A stretch of DNA of 64,000 nucleotides from the NCBI GenBank assembly GCA_022844485.1, contig JALHLQ010000007.1:122237-186236 (forward strand), read 5' to 3'. Shown here piece after piece: positions 26,989 through 34,409 of the stretch. A model generated the notes under the pieces. That model searched no databases. It saw only the letters and a program-made list of their open reading frames with translations, and was not told the origin of the DNA. Origin of the DNA: Xanthobacteraceae bacterium. Its GTDB lineage: Bacteria > Pseudomonadota > Alphaproteobacteria > Rhizobiales > Xanthobacteraceae. How positions within the stretch are numbered: the stretch's first letter is position 1; each line of letters starts with the position of its first letter. A program made the position numbers and the translations under genes.

Positions 26989-27028
26989 ACCCCGCCTTAT
27001 CCTAAGGGCGGGGCGTAAGGCGGGGTCC
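26989..27028 (-). terminator. Inverted repeat over the ATPase stop codon
   Basis: GACCCCGCCTTA and TAAGGCGGGGTC form 12-bp perfect arms that span the stop codon of the minus-strand ATPase gene. There is no T-tract. It may end or protect the transcript. Confidence 0.4.
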
Positions 27029-28226
27029 GACGTCCCCGACAGGGTCGGCTGGTCCCAAGGTCCGAGCGCTGAAGGGTTGTGACGGGCTGCCGTCGATCAT
27101 GAGCTTGAGATAGACGCGATGGTTCGGAAGCTGCTGCAGGTTGTCAGCACTGAAGCGGCCCTGGAATTCGCGCGCGAGATGTGGCGCGTCTTCGGCGCCG
27201 ATGCGGAAAGCGATGAGGGTCCCGGCATTGCCGAGCACCGCGTACCGGACGTCGGGCTCCAGCTGGTGCAGGTATTGATGGGCGACCGTAAATCCGACCT
27301 GATACTTGCGCTGTTCGGAGAGCATGTTCGCAAGCGCAAGCGTGGTGAAGTTCTGGAATTCGTCGACGTAGACGAAAAAGGGTTTCCGCCGCTCTGCGGC
27401 CCGTATCGGCGCGACTAAAGCCGGCAAGGCCGATCGTCGTGACGAGGAGGGCTCCGAGAAGGGAAGAGCTATCTTCGCCAAGGCGCCCTTTGGCAAGATT
27501 CACCAGGAGTACCTGGCCTGCGTCCATGATCCGGCGGACGTGCAAGTCGATCGTGGGCGCGGTGAGGATCCGGTTGAGCAAGGGATCAGCGAGGAACGCT
27601 CCCACCTTGTTCTGAATCGGGGCGATGCCGTCGGCACGGTAGCCGAAGGTGAAGCCCTCGAACTCCTTCTCCAAGAAAGTGCGGACCGCTTCGTTGCGCA
27701 CGGATTGCGCTACGGTCCTCCGGTAACTCTTGCTGGAGAGAATGCGCAGGACGTGCTGAAGCGTTGCATCCGGCTGTTCGAGCAGCGCCATAAGAACGTT
27801 GCGCAGGATGTGCTCCATCCGCACGCCCCAGGCCAGCGGCCAGAGCTTTTTAAAGACCTCCATCATGCCCGAGGCAGCAAGCGCAATCCGGGCAGGACGG
27901 ACGTGGCGGAGCGGGTTGTAACCGTAGGGCTGCGAAGGATCGGCTGCGTTCAGGTAGAAAACCTGATCTCGCCGCCGCGGCGGAATGCTTTCTGCGACGC
28001 GCTCCACGAGATCACCGTGAGGATCGATGAGCGCAAACCCGTTGCCAAGCGCGAGATCTTGGCGCGCCATCGTTTCCAGCAGAGTCGACTTGCCGGTACC
28101 GGTCTTCCCAATGATGTAGACGTGCGAGAAGCGATCGTCTTCCTTGATGCCGAAGACGCGCGTGTCTCCTCGGAAATCGACTCGCGCAAATCGAATGGTC
28201 GCGCCCTCCCCCGGTAATCGATGCAT
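27002..28226 (-). pseudogene. HerA/TraG-type ATPase with a frameshift
   Basis: The first part starts at an ATG at 28226 (MHRLPGEGATIRFARVDF) and has Walker A GKTGTGKST and APIQNKVGAFLADP, ending in one frame near SRADTGRRAAE. The rest (RRKPFFVYVDEFQNFTTLAL, FTVAHQYLHQLEP, to 27002) is in another frame. The switch falls around 27380-27420, near GAAACCCTTTTTCG on the minus strand. Without the shift the protein is about 408 residues and parallels the gene at 23831. It is either broken or a sequencing error; I see no classical slippery heptamer. Confidence 0.75.
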
Positions 28227-28489
28227 GCCGAGAGCGTGATCTTGCAGAGGTCGATCGCACAGGCGCGAGACTGAGCGCAGTGGGCATCCACTCTCGGCGC
28301 ATATGCCCTTGGCGGCACATCTCCGCGCCTTCGTCCATCGTGTTTCAACCTGCAACCTGAGCGCGGTTGAGTTCTTTTCGGCCGCGTGCCGCCGACCGGC
28401 TCGCACGCTTCATCCACGCCGCGCAGAGACCATCCAAATTCGCTCCGGCGGATTGCCGTCGTCTGCGCCCACCAAAAAGGAATACGCCT

Positions 28490-30205
28490 ATGTCTCTACG
28501 AAACATCCCTCTCTCGGCGCTATGTCCGCCCAAGGACAACCCGCGCCGGAATATCGACCACCGGGCGATCGAGGGACTCGCGGCAAGCATCCAGGCGGAC
28601 GGCTTGTTGCAGAACCTTATTGTCGAGCCTAACGGCCGTGACAAGTTCAGGATCATCAGCGGCAACCGCCGCTATATGGCCCTCAAGCTCCTGCAAAAGC
28701 GCAAGGTGATCGACGGGACATTCAAGGTTCCAGTCGAAATCCGCACGCATCTGGGAAACGGCGATTCTCTCCGCCTTGCAACTGTCGAGAACGTGCAGCG
28801 CGCAAACCTCGATCCGATCGACGAGGCAGAGGCCTTCGCGGCGCTTCTCCAAAACGGCGCCTCCCTCGAGGATCTTTCAGCGAAGACGGGGCTCAGTTCG
28901 CAAACTATCCGCCGCCGGCTGGCGCTCGCGGATTTGGCCGGCGTCGTGAAAACAGCGGTCCGCAAGAGTGAGCTTACGCTCGGCGTCGCAGAAGCCCTGA
29001 CGCTCGGCACACGAGCGCAGCAGAAGCAAATCCTTGAGGAGATTCGAGCGGGATCGGATCTCGAAGCGGACGGTATTCGTGCGCTTCTCATTTCTGAAAA
29101 ACCGTCCGTGGCGCTCGCGATTTTCCCTTTGGAGAAGTACACAGGGACCTTCACGCGCGATCTCTTTGGAGAAGAGGAGACGACGTTCTTCGACGACGTC
29201 GAGCTGTTCTGGAGCCTGCAGAAGGAAGCCGTTGAGGCACTCGCCGAGTCGCACCGGCAAACGGCCGCTTGGGTCGACGTGCACAACGTCTATGCGGCGC
29301 CCTGGTGGCAATACCGCAAAGCCAAACGGCGCGAACCCGCCGGTGTCGCCGTCAACCTCACGCCGAGCGGCCGCGTGGAGGTGCAAGAAGGCCTCGCCCG
29401 CCACGAGGTGAAGCAAGAGGTGGTCGCAGAGACGCGAGAGGCGCCGCAGGCGCCTGCCGAGCGTCCGGCGGTCTCCAATCCGCTGGTGCGCCACGCGGCC
29501 ATCCAGAAGAGCATCGCAGTGCAAGCAGCGCTTCTCGACAATCCGCGGAAAGCGAAAGAGGTCGCCCTCGTCTACCTGTTGCAGGCATTCGGCACCGGTC
29601 ACCCGGTCCGCATCAACGTCCATCCTTGCCTTGCGGAAAGCGCGGCCCTTGAGCGACGGCCCAAGGCGTTCACGAAAGTCCGTGCGGAGGCGTCGCGGCT
29701 TCTCGGACACGTCCGCACGCACGTCGACGATCATGGGCAGTTGGTGACCTCCGGAGAGAACGGCGATGCGGTCCTGCGCTCGTACAAGGCGGTCCAGCTG
29801 CTCTCGGACGAAGACCTGGACCGGCTCTGCATCTTTCTTGTCTGCCTCTCGTTCGGTCAGCGTGACGTGACCGCGCTCGATAGGGAAGAGAGCCTGTTCA
29901 ATCGCGTCGCCTCGGATATCGGCGTTTCGCTGCGGGCCTGGTGGACCCCCGATGCGGAGTTCTTGTCGCTCCTGCGCAAGGATCAGCTTGAGGAAGCGGC
30001 GATCGAAAGCGGCGCGTCGTTGCGACTCGGTAAGCTCAGAACATTGAGCAAGCGGGATCTCATAGACGCCTTGGCTCGGCACTTCGAGCGCACCGCCGAT
30101 CCAGCGGCCAAGCTCGACGAGTACGATGCCAAAGGCCGAGCATGGCTGCCAGGGGTGCTGGAGTTTCCGGCGCGTGCAACGCCGGCCGTGGCCGACAAAG
30201 CCTGA
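28490..30205 (+). CDS. parB: ParB/RepB/Spo0J family partition protein
   Basis: This 571-residue protein has the N-terminal ParB nuclease-like domain (LSALCPPKDNPRRN, IQADGLLQNLIVEP, ISGNRRYMALKLL) and a KorB/ParB-type HTH (LSAKTGLSSQTIRRRLALAD near 135). The long C-terminus (about 300-571) is unassigned. At 571 residues it is almost twice the usual length, as in large ParB-like proteins of integrative elements. No parA is in view. AAGGA precedes the ATG at 28490. It is divergent from the frameshifted ATPase gene, and a strong terminator follows. Confidence 0.85.
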   Translation: MSLRNIPLSALCPPKDNPRRNIDHRAIEGLAASIQADGLLQNLIVEPNGRDKFRIISGNRRYMALKLLQKRKVIDGTFKVPVEIRTHLGNGDSLRLATVENVQRANLDPIDEAEAFAALLQNGASLEDLSAKTGLSSQTIRRRLALADLAGVVKTAVRKSELTLGVAEALTLGTRAQQKQILEEIRAGSDLEADGIRALLISEKPSVALAIFPLEKYTGTFTRDLFGEEETTFFDDVELFWSLQKEAVEALAESHRQTAAWVDVHNVYAAPWWQYRKAKRREPAGVAVNLTPSGRVEVQEGLARHEVKQEVVAETREAPQAPAERPAVSNPLVRHAAIQKSIAVQAALLDNPRKAKEVALVYLLQAFGTGHPVRINVHPCLAESAALERRPKAFTKVRAEASRLLGHVRTHVDDHGQLVTSGENGDAVLRSYKAVQLLSDEDLDRLCIFLVCLSFGQRDVTALDREESLFNRVASDIGVSLRAWWTPDAEFLSLLRKDQLEEAAIESGASLRLGKLRTLSKRDLIDALARHFERTADPAAKLDEYDAKGRAWLPGVLEFPARATPAVADKA

Positions 30206-30214
30206 TACTCACTA

Positions 30215-30238
30215 CCGCCTCGTTATCGAGGCGGTTTT
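30215..30238 (+). terminator. Rho-independent terminator after parB
   Basis: CCGCCTCG-TTA-CGAGGCGG-type hairpin followed by TTTTGTTC, 10 bp after the parB stop. Confidence 0.85.
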
Positions 30239-30406
30239 GTTCTGCGGTCAGGTGCGAGGCCGCGTGCCAAAGCGGCACATTCTCGGCCCTATTTGAATCA
30301 GGCCGATAGGCGGAGGATAGCCACGGAGTACGCCTGTCTCGCCTCGATCCGTCTTGCCATCCGACACCCGAACCTCGGGTTTCGGCAGCAAGACGGAGGC
30401 GACGAG

Positions 30407-30640
30407 ATGGATGCTGTTCTTCGAGGAATGAAGCTATCAAAGCTCGTGGCAGAGGAAGGATTCGACCCGGTCGAGCAGTTGCTCGAAGCCGCGGCCGCTG
30501 ACAGCGTATCGCCGGGTATCTGCGTCAATCCAGGCTGCTCCTACACGTGCGAGATCGAGCCGGACCAAGATCGGGGGTGGTGCGAAGCCTGCGACACACC
30601 CACGGTTCGAAGTGCGCTCATCCTCGCCGGCCTGCTGTAA
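30407..30640 (+). CDS. Small cysteine-rich (possible zinc) protein
   Basis: A 77-residue protein with a C-terminal CVNPGCSYTC and WCEAC, a likely zinc ribbon, after a short acidic helix. GGAGG lies before the ATG at 30407. It ends 10 bp before the DUF3768 gene, so the two form an operon. No family name is known to me. Confidence 0.65.
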   Translation: MDAVLRGMKLSKLVAEEGFDPVEQLLEAAAADSVSPGICVNPGCSYTCEIEPDQDRGWCEACDTPTVRSALILAGLL

Positions 30641-30650
30641 GGGGGCCGCT

Positions 30651-30989
30651 ATGGATGGGCAACGGACCGAGGTCCAAAGGATCGCCGAGCTCAACGACGC
30701 GTTCCGGACTACGTTTCGCGGCGGCCAGGTGGTCATGACCTCAAGCGTGGCCGATCTGCCTGATTGCGTGAAGGCAACCGCGCTACAGATCGTCGCGCGC
30801 TTCGATGCATTCACCGACGAGAATGATCCGCATGGCGAGCATGACTTCGGCAGCTTCGAGCTGGTCGGCCGAACATTCTTCTGGAAAATCGACTACTACG
30901 ACAAGGAGCTTACGTACGGTTCAGAAGACCCAAGTGATCCCGAGAAGACGACGCGCGTGCTGACGCTAATGCTCGCGGAAGACTATTGA
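30651..30989 (+). CDS. DUF3768 family protein
   Basis: A 112-residue protein with IAELNDAFRTTFRGGQVVMT, ENDPHGEHDFGSF and SEDPSDPEKTTRVLTLML, the full DUF3768 pattern. It is the intact paralogue of the frameshifted gene at 19020-19344. TAAGGGGGCCGC stands directly before the start, identical to the bases before the leader ORF at 13208. Function unknown. Confidence 0.8.
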   Translation: MDGQRTEVQRIAELNDAFRTTFRGGQVVMTSSVADLPDCVKATALQIVARFDAFTDENDPHGEHDFGSFELVGRTFFWKIDYYDKELTYGSEDPSDPEKTTRVLTLMLAEDY

Positions 30990-31012
30990 CCTCGTCGCCG
31001 GCGAGGTCTTTT
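30988..31012 (+). terminator. Rho-independent terminator after DUF3768
   Basis: GACCTCG...CGAGGTC hairpin followed by TTTTCC directly after the DUF3768 stop. It separates this gene from the convergent recombinase gene. Confidence 0.8.
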
Positions 31013-31017
31013 CCTTG

Positions 31018-31623
31018 CTACCAACTCTTCCACACTCCCGATGCAAACGCCCGCTCTTCCTCGCCGCTCACGTCACCGTAAATCGCGGTGGTGCGCAGGG
31101 AGGCATGGCCAAGCCAGCGCTGCACGATGTGCGGCGGTACGCGCGCCTGGAACGCGGCCACTCCGAACGTATGACGGAGGCCTTTGGGGCTCGCAGCCGG
31201 ACCGCGGACATCAGCGGCCGCCATCGCTGCCTTCACGTGTCGCCACGCGGTGCTGCGTCCCCACGGCCACACGCGCCGGATTGCCGATGCTGCATCTCGC
31301 TGTCTTCTGCGGAGATCAAACACCCGGTCAAGCTCGCCAAGGAGGCGCGACGGCATCGGCACTTGGCGCACCACGCCCATTCTGCGGCGCTTAAGCGTGA
31401 CGAAGCTGACCACCCCGCTGTCGAGGTCGAACGATGCCGGAGTGAGAGCCAGCGTCTCGGAGATGCGACCTCCGCCCCACATCAGAACGAGGCAGAACAG
31501 CCTGACCTTGGTCGGGAAACTGCCAAGTACGCGACGGAAGCGACGGCGTTCAGGTGCGTTCAGATATTTCCGAGAGCCTCCGATCCCGTGCAGGCTCATC
31601 GTGGCGCTTGGGCCCTGCGACAT
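31018..31623 (-). CDS. Tyrosine recombinase (short XerD-like)
   Basis: About 201 residues with the catalytic set of tyrosine recombinases: Arg in GGGRISETLAL, the RHTFG box (GLRHTFGVAAF), WLGHASLRTT and the nucleophile in AIYGDV. It lacks most of the N-terminal core-binding domain of full-length enzymes. An AAGGAGGAG upstream supports the ATG at 31623; the frame is open to 31734. It may resolve multimers or move small cassettes. It sits near parB and DUF3768 in the plasmid-like part. Confidence 0.75.
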   Translation of the reverse strand: MSQGPSATMSLHGIGGSRKYLNAPERRRFRRVLGSFPTKVRLFCLVLMWGGGRISETLALTPASFDLDSGVVSFVTLKRRRMGVVRQVPMPSRLLGELDRVFDLRRRQRDAASAIRRVWPWGRSTAWRHVKAAMAAADVRGPAASPKGLRHTFGVAAFQARVPPHIVQRWLGHASLRTTAIYGDVSGEEERAFASGVWKSW

Positions 31624-31919
31624 CTGCTTCCGAAGCTCCTCCTTGGCCGGCCGAGGCTGGAACCGAATGGCCAAGATGGTGGAGAACGGAAAGCGATTGG
31701 ATCGCAGGTAGTTACGCCAGTGTCGAGGCAACATACCAGAATTCGAGATGTCTTTTCAAGTTGAATACTAAGGTATTTTAACCCGCGAGCACAATATTGG
31801 CCATTTTGTTTCATGCCAATACTGCGGTCTCAAGGCTGTTGTTCTTCGAAATGGGGCATGGTTGAGCGCTTGACTGTCCATACCCCCAGGGACTGCGGAG
31901 CTCCGCCAGGGATGCCTCC

Positions 31920-33014
31920 ATGCGAGCTCTGATCACTGGCGCAACGGGAGCAATCGGGGTCCCCCTTGTTCGTCGCCTTCTCTTGGAGGGGTGGTGCGTC
32001 GGCGCTCTGCTCCGGCGCGACCTGTCCGGAGAGGAGTATCGACGCCTATTTCAAGGCCACATCGACACGATCGCAGGCGACGTAACGACCCCCTTGTGCG
32101 GGGTCGCTCCAGAAGCGGTTGCCGCCCTGCGCGGCCACTTTGACGTGCTAATCCACGCAGCAGGCAAGACCCGGTATCATGAGAGCCTGCGCGAAGAGAC
32201 CTTCCAGGCGAACGTTGCCGGGACACGCTATGCGCTTGAGCTATCCCGAGCGCTCGACATCCCGTACTTCGCGTACGTGAGCACTTGCTACGTGGCCGGG
32301 CGTTCTACGTATCTGGGCGAGAACGAATGCGGGCGCTCCGCCGAGGCGCACAATCCCTACGAAGCTTCCAAGGCTGAGGCCGAATGCCTGGTTAGAGCGC
32401 ACGAGACCCGAACGCTGATCCTGCGCCTGTCGACGGTGATCGGAGACAGCAAGGCGGGGGAAGTCGCAAATGCGGGCGGATACGCGGCGTTCGTTCGCGG
32501 GTTCTGGCTCGCGCGCGAGCGGATCCTACGATATCCGGAGCACCCGTTCTGGGTCGGATTGAATCCGGAATCGACGCTGAATCTTGTCCCGAACGACTGG
32601 GTCGCGGAGCACATGTGCAAGGCCATAGGGGCAAGGATGTCCGGGACCATCCACCTTGCTCACCCCGAGCCGGTCCGCATGGGATGGCTGTTCGATCTGA
32701 GTGTGCGGAAGCTCGGTCTGCCGCTCACGTATCGGCGTATCGAAGCGGAGCGCACCGCACGTTGGCACGATCCTATGTGGCGCAAAATCCAGGAGAGCAT
32801 CTCGGAAGGCATTGTCGGCTACTTCGGACCCTACGTGATGCGCGATACCACGTTTGGCCTCGAGCGCGCTGCGCAGATTCCTGGCTTTCGACCCCCGTCG
32901 ACGATTTCACAGGAGGTTATCGACGCACAGTTGGACTATATGATCAACAACCTGTTTCAGCGAAAGCGCGTTGACCGCAGAGACCGGCTGGTGCGGCAAT
33001 CCCTGCCGGCGTGA
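31920..33014 (+). CDS. NAD-dependent epimerase/dehydratase-type SDR
   Basis: A 364-residue extended SDR with the N-terminal ITGATGAIG cofactor motif, DVLIHAAGKTRYHES, YVSTCYVAG and the catalytic NPYEASKAEAE (YxxxK). The layout is closest to the thioester-reductase/male-sterility-like subgroup. The substrate is unknown. The next gene starts at its stop codon, so the two are co-transcribed. Confidence 0.85.
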   Translation: MRALITGATGAIGVPLVRRLLLEGWCVGALLRRDLSGEEYRRLFQGHIDTIAGDVTTPLCGVAPEAVAALRGHFDVLIHAAGKTRYHESLREETFQANVAGTRYALELSRALDIPYFAYVSTCYVAGRSTYLGENECGRSAEAHNPYEASKAEAECLVRAHETRTLILRLSTVIGDSKAGEVANAGGYAAFVRGFWLARERILRYPEHPFWVGLNPESTLNLVPNDWVAEHMCKAIGARMSGTIHLAHPEPVRMGWLFDLSVRKLGLPLTYRRIEAERTARWHDPMWRKIQESISEGIVGYFGPYVMRDTTFGLERAAQIPGFRPPSTISQEVIDAQLDYMINNLFQRKRVDRRDRLVRQSLPA

Positions 33015-33887
33015 GTGTATAATGGCAGGGTGACTCTCTTCGGCATCAGCCTGATCGGATGGTTTGGACTCCTTATCGCGCTCTCGACCTTTGTCATTTC
33101 CTTCCTGAGCCTAGCCCTCGCCAGAAACAGATTGCACGTGGTGTGGGGACTATTCTGCGCGGCCGTTTGCGTGTGGAGCGGTTCGTTCTTCGCGATCGGC
33201 CAGGTTCCGGACGCTCGTGCAGCCTTGTGGTGGTGGAAGGTATCGCATATCGGAGTGATCCTCATCCCAGTTTTGTTCCTCCATTTTGTCCTTCTGTATC
33301 TCCGGTACCGCTGCCATGTCCTTCTCGTTGGACTTTATGCGGTCGCCTTTGCCTTGATCGCCGTCACTCTGTCCAGCGACCTGATGATCGCCGATGTCCG
33401 CTGGGTGTTCGATGAGATGTATTATGACACGCCGGGACCGCTCTACCCGCCGTTCGTCTTTGCCTTCGTTGCACTGGTTGCGACTGCGCTCTTCCTGCTG
33501 CGTCGTCATGCCGAAACGCAAAGGGGGGTCGACCGATTGCGCAGCCAATATCTCTTCGTGGCAAGCTCCGTCGGGTTCATCGGCGGTGTGGCCAGCTTTG
33601 CTCCGGTCTTCCAGCTTGACCTCTATCCGGTGACGATCCTTACGGTGGCGATCGCGCCGCCGGTCATAGGATACGCGATACTGCGCTATCACCTGTTTGA
33701 TATGCGCGTGGTGCTGAGCCACTTCCTCAAACTTGCCGCGAGCGCGGCGGCCATCGGACAATTGCTCCTGTCCGAGAGCTCGAAGCAGGCCACATTAAGC
33801 GCTGTCATTACCTTGCTTGGATTGATTAGCGCATTCTATTTCATCCGTCAGTTCGACCGGAAGACCAATGAAGATGCTTTGGACTAA
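33015..33887 (+). CDS. 7TM membrane protein like the histidine-kinase 7TM sensor, lacking a kinase
   Basis: A 290-residue protein with about seven membrane spans in the first 240 residues, in the pattern of the N-terminal 7TM sensor region of histidine kinases (LARNRLHVVWGLFCAAVCVW, WWWKVSHIGVILIPVLFLHF, ILRYHLFDMR). It ends shortly after the last span, so there is no kinase, PAS or other output domain. The GTG at 33015 starts 1 bp after the SDR stop; a GTG at 33030 is possible. It may be a truncated kinase or a stand-alone sensor. Confidence 0.7.
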   Translation: MYNGRVTLFGISLIGWFGLLIALSTFVISFLSLALARNRLHVVWGLFCAAVCVWSGSFFAIGQVPDARAALWWWKVSHIGVILIPVLFLHFVLLYLRYRCHVLLVGLYAVAFALIAVTLSSDLMIADVRWVFDEMYYDTPGPLYPPFVFAFVALVATALFLLRRHAETQRGVDRLRSQYLFVASSVGFIGGVASFAPVFQLDLYPVTILTVAIAPPVIGYAILRYHLFDMRVVLSHFLKLAASAAAIGQLLLSESSKQATLSAVITLLGLISAFYFIRQFDRKTNEDALD

Positions 33888-34219
33888 CTGTTACGCCGGG
33901 ATCTGCGCCACATGACTCCAAGACGAGCATAGAACAGAAAAGCAGTGCCCATGAAATCGCAATTAGGCCGCGTACTCATAACCACTGAAGCTAGAGCGAC
34001 CCGCACTCGAGACCAGGAGCGCGACACCGGTCCGGGGAGTGCCAATAGCACATCGCCACCGCTCTTCAGTCCCCCTTTTCAGCACAGCTACTAGCAGCTA
34101 TCCTGCCGCGCGTTTTTTTAAGTCTCAGCGCCCGATGATCAGCAGGCTGAGCCTCGTTTCCTTATTTACGTGGATCACCTCCTATGCGACACTACCCTGG
34201 TAGCAACCCGAGGTGAGCC
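33888..34219. other. Leader region of the RiPP locus
   Basis: 330 bp without a supported gene. It should hold the promoter of the peptide gene. GAGGTGA at 34210-34216 is its ribosome site. I see no clear terminator or riboswitch. Confidence 0.4.
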
Positions 34220-34387
34220 ATGCCAGAGCAATCAGTACAAATTGACCTGAAAGACCTGAACGTTCTGACTGACAAAGTCACGGTCACCGATCCGAGCAAG
34301 CAAAAACAGTTGAACGAGGCGGTCCAGAAGGCACAGAGCGCAGCTCCAACGCCGACTTCGATGCCTACTGTCACGATCAAGTGGTAG
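34220..34387 (+). CDS. Candidate RiPP precursor peptide
   Basis: A 55-residue peptide with a good ribosome site. The first half is an acidic leader-like stretch (MPEQSVQIDLKDLNVLTDKV). The end is a Ser/Thr/Pro/Val-rich core-like tail, AAPTPTSMPTVTIKW. It lies 22 bp before a RiPP-maturation radical SAM gene, the usual place for the substrate peptide. It has no cysteine, so thioether chemistry is excluded; C-methylation of the Val/Thr/Ile-rich tail is the natural guess. It is not a match to any precursor family I know. Confidence 0.6.
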   Translation: MPEQSVQIDLKDLNVLTDKVTVTDPSKQKQLNEAVQKAQSAAPTPTSMPTVTIKW

Positions 34388-34409
34388 GCGGCGCGCTGAG
34401 GGCGGCGGT

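Noticed and set aside
28877..30082. 401-codon minus-strand frame opposite parB
   Set aside because: The plus strand has ParB motifs, a ribosome site and a terminator in the right place.
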